This document shows positions 13,561 to 20,127 of a DNA stretch of 21,917 nt, one piece after another. Both the position numbers and the translations under genes were made by a program. Within the stretch, counting starts at the first letter, position 1; each line of letters opens with the position of its first letter. This stretch comes from a virus. Under the pieces are notes generated by a model. It was given only the letters and a program-made list of their open reading frames with translations. It searched no databases and was not told the DNA's origin. The stretch spans positions 1 to 21,917 of the IMG/VR virus record IMGVR_UViG_3300031603_000033, one strand, 5' to 3'.

Positions 13561-13793
13561 TAGTAGGATCCTCCGTCGATTAGATTAGCAGTGAGCGTCC
13601 CACTTAGTGTCACTGTGGGGCCTGTGAGTGTGCCTGTGAAGGCGGGGCTGGCGATGTCCAGTTTGGAGTTTACAGCCGTTGCGATGTTCGCATACTCCGT
13701 ATTAATCTCTGTACCTCTAACCACCTTAGAAGGGTTGCCGGTTAACAAGGCATCCTTGGCTGCAAAGTCTACTAGCTTGGTGTAATTACTCAT
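13560..13793 (-). CDS. Short tail-fibre-like protein (77 aa)
   Basis: A tiny gene that shares an ATGA overlap with the nozzle gene upstream and TAATG with the gene downstream. The sequence SNYTKLVDFAAKDAL..GNPSKVVRGTEINTEYANIATAVNSKLD is the conserved N-terminal module of many podovirus tail fibre and tail-spike proteins (FAAKD.L..GNP.K.V.GTEI..EF..IA.A...K.D), which normally continues for hundreds of residues. Here it is followed by only about 25 residues of fibre-like repeat (SPAFTGTLTGPTVTLSGTL) and a stop. It may be a fibre anchor or adaptor bound to the tail, or a truncated fibre whose receptor-binding part is elsewhere, such as the fibre gene beginning beyond 21917. Confidence 0.75.
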   Translation of the reverse strand: MSNYTKLVDFAAKDALLTGNPSKVVRGTEINTEYANIATAVNSKLDIASPAFTGTLTGPTVTLSGTLTANLIDGGSY

Positions 13794-15310
13794 ACGATTC
13801 TTCCCAATAATGCCTGTATATTCATCTCCTGGATGGAGAGCGATGTGTCTGAAATGATGGCTTCTATGCCAATGGTGACAACAACACCGCTGCCCCCTAT
13901 GTTAGCCTTAACCCTCTCCAACGTAACCCCACCGGAATAGATGGCGTTGTTATACTCCGCGACGCCATACTCTGGGATAACCCCTAAGCTACTTAGCGAA
14001 ACAGCTTTGCTGCGGTAGTTGGTTGAGTAGTCGAAAGCCCATAGCACACGTAAGTCTGCTCCCGCTGTAGCCAATACAGTTAAATCCACTTGCTTCGGAA
14101 ACGTCAGATTTGTTGAGCTGCTGAAGGTTAGTGGGTTGGAGTAGTAGCGCATGGTGTAGGCGACGTTGTCGTCATTAGCGCCAGAGTAGATGCCATAGGC
14201 TGATGAGGAGCCGAACAATATCCTCCCCGTGCTAGTGACGTGAGCGTAGGATGACGGTAGCGTCCATGTAGTGGCTCTTGAAGCACCATCAGGAAGTATG
14301 TTCTTAGTTGAGAAACACAGCGACCCTGCAAAGCTAGGAAACTGGAGTAGGTAGAAGGATTCTTCTGCTGAGTAGATGGCATTGATGTTCCCTTCCAATC
14401 CAAGGGTGCGCTCATTACTAATTAGCTGTAGTGTTTCTGTACGAATATTCTTACTAACATCACCAATAGGCATACTCTTTTCTTGAATGGTACGTGCAAA
14501 GGAGCGCACGCCAGAGTGGTCTAGGAAGTAGACATCGGGGCCGGTGGGCGTTACAGTGTCTCTAGCAATACACCCCATCCCATTAACCGAATCAGTGAGT
14601 GTTAGGTTGGTGGCAGGGTCGCCGTTAGCGCCTGAGTAGACAAGAATAGATTCCAAGCCGAAGATGAGTAAGAAGTCGTTGTGTGCAGCAATGGCTTGAA
14701 TGGTGTCATAGCCACGAGGCCAATACTCCGACACATCAATAGAGCCGCTGCTACCAGCAGCAAAGTCAATACCATCTAACAAGTCACTCCAATGTACAAC
14801 ACTCTCTGAACCTACAACACCGGCCACCCACAATCGCCCATACGCTGCAATACCGCAATTACCCTCTGGTATTGCAGCCACTTCAGCGACAGTGGTGGTG
14901 GCGTGCTTATACTGAATAGGTGTGTGACCAGCCTGAAGCATGTACATGTCATCGTTAAACGTAATCATCTGCCAACGGTTAGCAGTGATGGTGGCACCGA
15001 CGGGGGTGACGTCCACCGGCACCGCCTCCCCTTGCCAAACCTTGTTGTTAGCAGCGCCAAACACTATCGTAGTGCCGTCTTCTGCGAGATGCTCATGCAC
15101 GGCTTGTATGTCGTAAGAGCCGCTAAAGGCGCTGCTGTCCGTTGTTGTTATCTCCAACCCCTTACGCGACCCAATACGACCAAACTGATCTATGATGCAG
15201 TTGTCAGCTATACTGGCAAACTCATTCCCCTGCTCTGTTGGGGAGATTTCGGTGTTAATACCTGCAAAGCCCGGCGCAGAGAGTGTTATGTTCTGTTGCT
15301 GTTGAGACAT
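13790..15310 (-). CDS. Tail tubular protein B-like / tail nozzle beta-propeller protein (506 aa)
   Basis: A virion protein forming the distal tail tube or nozzle, analogous to T7 gp12 or P22 gp10. The N-terminus (APGFAGINTEISPTEQGNEF, then ADNCIIDQFGRIGSRKGLE) is the hallmark of marine podovirus nozzle proteins, and the rest is a succession of beta-propeller-like blades, including VHWSDLLDGIDF, WPRGYDTIQAIAAHNDFLLI and FGLESILVYSGANGDPATNL. No signal peptide or TM segment. It lies directly after the gp11-like gene, the canonical tail order, and its stop overlaps the next start as ATGA. Function is by family resemblance and gene order; the propeller fold is inferred from repeated W/G-rich strands. 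Confidence 0.8.
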   Translation of the reverse strand: MSQQQQNITLSAPGFAGINTEISPTEQGNEFASIADNCIIDQFGRIGSRKGLEITTTDSSAFSGSYDIQAVHEHLAEDGTTIVFGAANNKVWQGEAVPVDVTPVGATITANRWQMITFNDDMYMLQAGHTPIQYKHATTTVAEVAAIPEGNCGIAAYGRLWVAGVVGSESVVHWSDLLDGIDFAAGSSGSIDVSEYWPRGYDTIQAIAAHNDFLLIFGLESILVYSGANGDPATNLTLTDSVNGMGCIARDTVTPTGPDVYFLDHSGVRSFARTIQEKSMPIGDVSKNIRTETLQLISNERTLGLEGNINAIYSAEESFYLLQFPSFAGSLCFSTKNILPDGASRATTWTLPSSYAHVTSTGRILFGSSSAYGIYSGANDDNVAYTMRYYSNPLTFSSSTNLTFPKQVDLTVLATAGADLRVLWAFDYSTNYRSKAVSLSSLGVIPEYGVAEYNNAIYSGGVTLERVKANIGGSGVVVTIGIEAIISDTSLSIQEMNIQALLGRIV

Positions 15311-15342
15311 AGACTACCCAATTCCGTTGTTTATGAGACGCA

Positions 15343-15996
15343 CTAGACCCAATACCACATGTCTTCGTCTTCGTTGCGAGAGGCGTCGTATGCTATCTCG
15401 TCTGATAGGGTACGCTTAGCAATCTCGAAATACTCCAGGGCTGCTTGACCACCCACTTCACCGCGTTCACGGACAGCTAACGCCAGTGCTAATGCGTATA
15501 CAGGTTGCTGAGGAACGACGATGGTGTCACTGCCTAATACGAGGTCTGATGTGCGTTGCCAGATAGACGCTTCAAGGGAGTAGATGGCGTCGGGGGCGGG
15601 GTAGAGGGTGATAACAGCATCGCCGTTAGTGTCTGTTCCGTCGTTAGTGTAGTAGGAGGGGGCTGCCGCAGCAGACGGTGTTGTCTTACGATTCCTATCC
15701 ACCCATCTCCTCGGCTTCTCTAGCAACTCACTCGCGTTAGTGCTGTTGAAGATGGTGTCTATTTTAACACGGTTTCCTGCATTTGTCAAGCTATATTCAT
15801 ACTGATCGGTGACGGTGAGGATGTTGAGGTCTGTACGTAGCGCACTCCAATCGTGTGCAGCTTCTACTTGATCCTTAGCATCATTGACAAACGTCCCTAT
15901 CAGAACAGAATACTCATCAGAAAGAGCGCTCACTTCTGTTTCGCGCATACGTGTTAATACTTTGTTGACTAGGCCCAGGTACGTTTGTAGTGCCAT
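15343..15996 (-). CDS. Tail tubular protein A-like head-tail adaptor (T7 gp11 type, 217 aa)
   Basis: An adaptor or tail-tube ring protein joining the portal to the nozzle. Visible features: the N-terminal helix pair (TYLGLVNKVLTRMRETEVSA, IGTFVNDAKDQVEAAHDWSA), a beta core (YEYSLTNAGNRVKIDTIFN; GDAVITLYPAPDAIYSLEAS), and a C-terminal helical part (PQQPVYALALALAVRERGEV, then GGQAALEYFEIAKRTLSDEI) ending in EDEDMWYWV. This order matches the gp11-like tail tubular proteins of marine podoviruses, and the length is near T7 gp11 (196). It starts at a TAATG overlap with the giant Ala-rich gene behind a GGAGG site. The nozzle gene follows 32 bases later. Confidence 0.85.
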   Translation of the reverse strand: MALQTYLGLVNKVLTRMRETEVSALSDEYSVLIGTFVNDAKDQVEAAHDWSALRTDLNILTVTDQYEYSLTNAGNRVKIDTIFNSTNASELLEKPRRWVDRNRKTTPSAAAAPSYYTNDGTDTNGDAVITLYPAPDAIYSLEASIWQRTSDLVLGSDTIVVPQQPVYALALALAVRERGEVGGQAALEYFEIAKRTLSDEIAYDASRNEDEDMWYWV

Positions 15997-18900
15997 TATT
16001 GCCTCCTTCCTGTGAGTTGGTTGATAGACGGGATTAGTATAGCCCGCGCTGTCGGAGATAGTTGTGTGAAATCAAACTTCTGAAAAGGATCTTGTTCGAT
16101 GTCGGTGAATAGACCGTCTCCACCGCCGCCATCTCCGCCGCCATCTCCGCCGCCGCCTGTAATGGGGGTGGGTTGTACAAACTCTGGAGGTGCTATGGGG
16201 AGAAGCTCTGGCTCAATGTCTCCTACGTCTATGATCTGATTATCTATTGCCGCCTGTGCTGCTGCGTCTGCTTCCGCTTGCGCCGCTGCAAGAGCGTCGG
16301 CTTCTGCTTGTGCTGCTGCAAGAGCGTCTGCTTCCGCTTGTGCCGCTGCTGCTTCAGCTGCCGCTCTAGCATCTGCTTCTGCTTTCTTCTCTGCTAGAGA
16401 CGCTGCTAGAGCCGCTGCCACTTCTTCTGGCGTACGTACAGGTTGTGGCGTTACAGGCTCTCCGATCAAAATTGGCGCTATATCTTCTATGGGGGGTGGG
16501 AGCGCGAAGTCTTCTGGTGGTGTAATAAGATCAGGATCTCCATTAATCAAATCATCAATGGGGACGATGGAATCTTCTAACTCTTGCGCCGCTGCTGCGT
16601 CTGCTGCCGCTTGCGCTGCTGCTTCTTCAGCGGCTACACGCTCAGCCTCAGCCTGTGCTGCGATGCGTTCGGCTTCAGCGTCTGCTGCTGCTTGTTCTTC
16701 AGCGGCTATACGCTCAGCTTCTATTACTCTCTCAGCTTCAGCGGCTCGTTCGGCTTCCGCAACTCTTTCGACTTCCGCAACTCTCTCAGCTTCAGCAACA
16801 CGTTCGGCTTCAGCCGTTGCTGCCGCTTCAGCCGCTGCCTCTTCAGCTGCCACTTGTGCTGCCGCTTCAGCCGCTGCTTGCGCTGCTGCTTCTTCGTCTG
16901 CCACCTTCTTAGCCGCTGCTTCTTCGGCTGCTTGCTGTGCTGCCGCTTCAGCCGCTGCTGCCGCTGCTGCTTCTTCGGCTGCTGCTATTCTAGCCGCTTC
17001 TGCCGCTGCTGCCGCTTCAGCCGCTGCTGCTGCCTCTTCAGCAGCGATTCTAGACGCTTCAGCCGCTTCTGCCGCTGCTGCGTCAGCTTCTGCTTGAGCA
17101 GCAAGATCAGATGCTATACGCGCTTCCTCTGCCGCCGCTGCCGCCGCTGCTGCCGCTTCAGCCGCTGCTGCCGCTGCTGCTTCGTCTGCTGCGGCTTGTG
17201 CGGCTACTTCTTCTGCTGCTAGTCTAGCCTCTTCAGCCGCCGCTGCCGCTGCTGCTGCTTCAGCCGCTGCTGCCGCTGCTGCTGCTTCGTCTGCTGCGGC
17301 TTGGGCGGCTGCTTCTTCTGCTGCCTTCTTAGCCGCTTCAGTTGCTGCTGTTTGAGCTGCTATCTCTTCCGCAACTCTTTCGGCTTCAGCGACACGTTCG
17401 GCTTCTGCAACACGTTCGGCTTCAGCAACACGTTCGGCTTCAGCGACACGTTCGGCTTCAGCGACACGTTCGGCTTCAGCCGCCGCTGCCGCTGCTGCTT
17501 CGTCTGCTGCGGCTTTTTCCATTGCTGCTTTTAATTCTTCTTCAGCTTTACGCTCTTCAGCCGCTGCCGCTTCTTCGGCTGCCACTCGTTCTAATTCTGC
17601 TTGAAATTCTTCTGCTGCTATTCTATCGGCTTCTGCGACACGTTCAGCTTCTGCGACACGTTCGGCTTCAGCCGCTGCCGCTGCTTCAGCTTCGGCGTCT
17701 GCTGCTGCTTGTTCTTCATCGGCTATACGCTTTTCTTCTAACGCTGCTACTGCCGCTGCTGCCGCTTCAGCCGCTGCGTCTGTACCTGGTAGCACACCTT
17801 CTAAATCTCCTTCAAGCGATCCTTCTATTGCGCCACCAGTGCCAAAGAGGGAAGTGGTGCCGGGAGCGGCAAAGGGGTTGCTCTCAAATATCCCCTCCAG
17901 AGGCACGCCTTCAGCACGTGGTGTGGTGATATCAAAAAACCTTTCATCATAGCGACTGGTTAGATCTGGAAACACATCGCCATTAAACGGTATAACACCC
18001 TCCTGCGACAACTCCCCTGTAGACCAACCACCAACGCCATCAATAGCATCTTGTGGGTTGATGGCGGGGTTTACGCTACCGTCTGGATTCAGCACTATAT
18101 CGTCTACGACAGCATAGCGTGTTCCATCAGGGGCGATAATTACTTGTCTGTTTTCAAAGCCATCCACCCAATCTACAGCATCACCTAGCCAGTCGGTGGG
18201 CATGTTTGGCACATGTATACCCAGCTTGCTTAATAGACCGTTTTCACCGAGGAGGCCGAATAGATCTGTTGTATCTTCTAAGCGAATAGCGTCTGCGGCG
18301 GATATAGCCACGCCGTTTAGAAATCCTCTCCGCTCCAACACCCCAGCATCGTTTGTCTGAATAGCGTCTCCGGCAATATCTTGCAGAACATCAATGGCTA
18401 CTCCAAGACCACCTTGTACGATGACATCCCCTATATCAATGGAGCCGTCTGTAACAGCTTGAGCAACAATTTCGTTTGTCGCACTCCTAATAAATGATCC
18501 TACTACATTCTGGTTATTGAACAAAGCATCCTCAGAAAAGACACCGGTTATACCATTTTGGGCGCCACCTATTACACCGGCTTTAAGCAAATCTCCTAAG
18601 TCAATATCCTCCGCAATGATCTGACCAGGCAGCGCACCGCCAATACCAGCACCTACGCCAGCACCAATAGTACCCGCTGTAGTTAGACCACCAGCAGCGG
18701 CTGGAGCGAATAAGCCACCAGCAAGGCTACCACCAGCAGCACCAGCTCCAACAGCCAATGCCACCTGTGTTGCTATAGGAACAAGCTGAAAAGGATCTTC
18801 TAACAACCCACCATTGGCCTTCTGCGGCGTCCCTATCTTCCAGAAGTCACCTTCTCCAAAATTCTTTTGTACATCATCAAACTGGTTGAAGTTGTGCGCA

Positions 18901-19661
18901 ATAGACTGCTTACCACCGAAGCTGCTTCCATCTCTCTGTGTTATTACAGCAGCTAACTCCTCCGCCCTCTTCTTAGCCTCCGCTGAATCAAAGATGTTAG
19001 GTGTTGTATCGAAGCGCTGTAGACTTCCAAACTCACCAGCTGCTTGAAATCTACGTTCATCATAAACACCATTACCAACTCTAGCATTAAAGCGAATACC
19101 CATCTCTGGGTTGGCGTTCTCCCAAGCGGCAAACTCCTCTGGCTCCGCCCTACGTATCTCAAGCATATCACCCACCCACTGAGTAATATCCTCAGCCGTA
19201 GCCACTCCTTGCTTAAGAGAGCTGCCTAGCTCTTCCAGCTCTGACGTAGGCGATGGTGTTAGTGTTGGCGCTGGTGTTGGCGTAGGTGTTGGTGTAGGCG
19301 GACGAGTTGGTGTTTGCTGGTCAAACGTTGGTTGTCCGGCAAGGAAGTCTGCCATTTGGGTTTGTGCTGCCGTTGGCGTTTGCCGTGTAGGACGAGTTGG
19401 TGTTTGCTGGTCAAACGTTGGTTGTCCGGCAAGGAAGTCTGCCATTTGGGATCGGGCGGCCTCTGCCGCTGGCGCTGGTGTGGGAGTGATGCCAAAGGCA
19501 GCGGGGTTGGCTTGCTGAGCTGCTTCTAATGCCGCTGGATTCTCTGCCCAATACTTAGCCAACGCTATCTCAAAAGGCGTCTGCGTTGGCGCTGGTGCCG
19601 GAGCAACAGCGTCGAACATACCAGCATCATTATTTAAAAACTGAGAAAGATTTAGCGGCAT
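15996..19661 (-). CDS. Giant Ala/Glu-rich structural protein with long helical repeat domain (1221 aa)
   Basis: ATG 19661 has a perfect AGGAGG (19667-19672) five bases upstream. Regions in order: residues 1-140 Pro/Ala/Thr-rich with a duplicated MADFLAGQPTFDQQTPTRP; 141-290 mixed helical; 296-345 a Gly/Ala hydrophobic stretch (VALAVGAGAAGGSLAGGLFA, then GTIGAGVGAGIGGALPGQ) able to insert in membrane; 346-625 mixed; about 626-1029 an almost uninterrupted Ala/Glu/Arg region (AERVAE hexads and runs of AAAEAAAA); about 1076-1142 a second short Ala helix; then GGGGDGGGDGGGGDG and a C-terminal LSPTARAILIPSINQL. A helix of 400 residues would be about 60 nm long. Position between fibre and tail-tube genes suggests a virion protein. 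TolA domain II has similar composition. Function unknown. Confidence 0.8.
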   Translation of the reverse strand: MPLNLSQFLNNDAGMFDAVAPAPAPTQTPFEIALAKYWAENPAALEAAQQANPAAFGITPTPAPAAEAARSQMADFLAGQPTFDQQTPTRPTRQTPTAAQTQMADFLAGQPTFDQQTPTRPPTPTPTPTPAPTLTPSPTSELEELGSSLKQGVATAEDITQWVGDMLEIRRAEPEEFAAWENANPEMGIRFNARVGNGVYDERRFQAAGEFGSLQRFDTTPNIFDSAEAKKRAEELAAVITQRDGSSFGGKQSIAHNFNQFDDVQKNFGEGDFWKIGTPQKANGGLLEDPFQLVPIATQVALAVGAGAAGGSLAGGLFAPAAAGGLTTAGTIGAGVGAGIGGALPGQIIAEDIDLGDLLKAGVIGGAQNGITGVFSEDALFNNQNVVGSFIRSATNEIVAQAVTDGSIDIGDVIVQGGLGVAIDVLQDIAGDAIQTNDAGVLERRGFLNGVAISAADAIRLEDTTDLFGLLGENGLLSKLGIHVPNMPTDWLGDAVDWVDGFENRQVIIAPDGTRYAVVDDIVLNPDGSVNPAINPQDAIDGVGGWSTGELSQEGVIPFNGDVFPDLTSRYDERFFDITTPRAEGVPLEGIFESNPFAAPGTTSLFGTGGAIEGSLEGDLEGVLPGTDAAAEAAAAAVAALEEKRIADEEQAAADAEAEAAAAAEAERVAEAERVAEADRIAAEEFQAELERVAAEEAAAAEERKAEEELKAAMEKAAADEAAAAAAAEAERVAEAERVAEAERVAEAERVAEAERVAEAERVAEEIAAQTAATEAAKKAAEEAAAQAAADEAAAAAAAAEAAAAAAAAEEARLAAEEVAAQAAADEAAAAAAAEAAAAAAAAAEEARIASDLAAQAEADAAAAEAAEASRIAAEEAAAAAEAAAAAEAARIAAAEEAAAAAAAEAAAQQAAEEAAAKKVADEEAAAQAAAEAAAQVAAEEAAAEAAATAEAERVAEAERVAEVERVAEAERAAEAERVIEAERIAAEEQAAADAEAERIAAQAEAERVAAEEAAAQAAADAAAAQELEDSIVPIDDLINGDPDLITPPEDFALPPPIEDIAPILIGEPVTPQPVRTPEEVAAALAASLAEKKAEADARAAAEAAAAQAEADALAAAQAEADALAAAQAEADAAAQAAIDNQIIDVGDIEPELLPIAPPEFVQPTPITGGGGDGGGDGGGGDGLFTDIEQDPFQKFDFTQLSPTARAILIPSINQLTGRRQ
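16741..16812 (-). repeat. 18-bp tandem repeats encoding AERVAE-type hexads (cluster 1)
   Basis: Four 18-base units (16741-16758, 16759-16776, 16777-16794, 16795-16812), plus degenerate units on the high-coordinate side of the minus-strand reading, encode hexads of A-E-R-[VA]-A-E type. Units differ at several positions, so this array is older than cluster 2. Confidence 0.8.
17371..17478 (-). repeat. 18-bp tandem repeats encoding AERVAE hexads (cluster 2)
   Basis: Six consecutive 18-base units starting at 17371, 17389, 17407, 17425, 17443 and 17461 (plus-strand form gcgacacgttcggcttca) differ by only a few bases, and the last two are identical. Each encodes AERVAE on the minus strand. A further pair lies at 17635-17670. 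High identity suggests recent expansion. Confidence 0.9.
19300..19360 (-). repeat. 61-bp perfect direct repeat, copy 1
   Basis: Identical to 19390-19450, at an offset of 90 bases, inside the N-terminal coding region of the giant protein. It encodes the duplicated MADFLAGQPTFDQQTPTRP segment (residues 103-121). Confidence 0.92.
19390..19450 (-). repeat. 61-bp perfect direct repeat, copy 2
   Basis: Identical to 19300-19360. It encodes residues 73-91 of the giant protein. The 29 bases between the copies encode a Thr/Gln/Ala-rich linker. Perfect identity over 61 bases implies a recent duplication or gene conversion. Confidence 0.92.
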
Positions 19662-19670
19662 CAAAACCTC

Positions 19671-19832
19671 CTACTTTTTAGCTTTATAGCCCAAGAATGC
19701 AAACCGTTCCAGTATCGTGTACGCCTTAGCCACCCATACATCATCCTTTGGTGTGTCTGTATAGTTACAGATAACACTGGCAATGGTGATGAGAGTGGTA
19801 GCGAGTAGATACGCGTTGAATAAGTATTCCAT
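19671..19832 (-). CDS. Small membrane protein, holin-like (53 aa)
   Basis: Reads from ATG 19832 to TAG 19671-19673. It starts in a TAATG overlap with the 81-residue gene, and its stop codon overlaps the ribosome-binding site of the giant gene. Residues 1-22 are hydrophobic (YLFNAYLLATTLITIASVI), a probable transmembrane helix, followed by NYTDTPKDDVWVAKAYTILE and a basic end (GYKAKK). The TPKDD....K.Y...E....GKAK-type tail after one TM helix is a pattern I recall from small conserved proteins of marine phages sometimes listed as holin-like. A lysis role is possible, but a second candidate holin at 8617-9012 is better supported. Confidence 0.7.
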   Translation of the reverse strand: MEYLFNAYLLATTLITIASVICNYTDTPKDDVWVAKAYTILERFAFLGYKAKK

Positions 19833-20077
19833 TATTGCTCTACAGCTTGTGAGGCTACATAGGCTGCTACGACTTCATCGGTGTGTACAGCAGCACAGAT
19901 AGCTTGCACTTCTGCACTCTCGTTGCTGTAGTCGTCACCGGCTGAGATGACATGGCGATGATAGGAGCTAGATAGCTCTACACCGTCTTCATCAATCACT
20001 GTAGCTGTCCTGACTTGAACGGCTTTGTAGTCGCCTACGATTTCGATCTTATCTGCTTTGACTGTCTTGTTTAGCAT
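19832..20077 (-). CDS. Conserved marine-phage hypothetical protein (81 aa)
   Basis: Preceded by AGGAG seven bases upstream of ATG 20077. The sequence KADKIEIVGDYKAVQVRTAT, then VELSSSYHRHVISAGDDYS, then EVQAICAAVHTDEVVAAY is a recognisable small family found after tail fibre genes in many marine phages, marked by the SSSYHRHVI.PGDD motif. It is soluble, mixed alpha/beta, with no catalytic motif. Function unknown; its constant position next to fibre genes suggests a virion or tail-assembly role. It starts 50 bases after the tail fibre stop and overlaps the small membrane protein gene as TAATG. Confidence 0.8.
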   Translation of the reverse strand: MLNKTVKADKIEIVGDYKAVQVRTATVIDEDGVELSSSYHRHVISAGDDYSNESAEVQAICAAVHTDEVVAAYVASQAVEQ

Positions 20078-20127
20078 TGTGTTGCTCCTGTCTGTGCCTA
20101 CCGTCCGGTGGGCGTATGGGTGTGTTT

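Noticed and set aside
16489-17534. Long plus-strand open frames opposite the Ala-rich region (Ala/Ser-, Cys/Phe- and Leu-rich products)
   Set aside because: These are complements of GCN-rich repeats. Their composition is low complexity, and the minus-strand gene has a strong ribosome-binding site and coupled junctions.
20096-20113. Imperfect hairpin between the tail fibre and the 81-residue gene, considered as a leftward terminator
   Set aside because: The stem has a mismatch and no T-run follows it in the direction of transcription.
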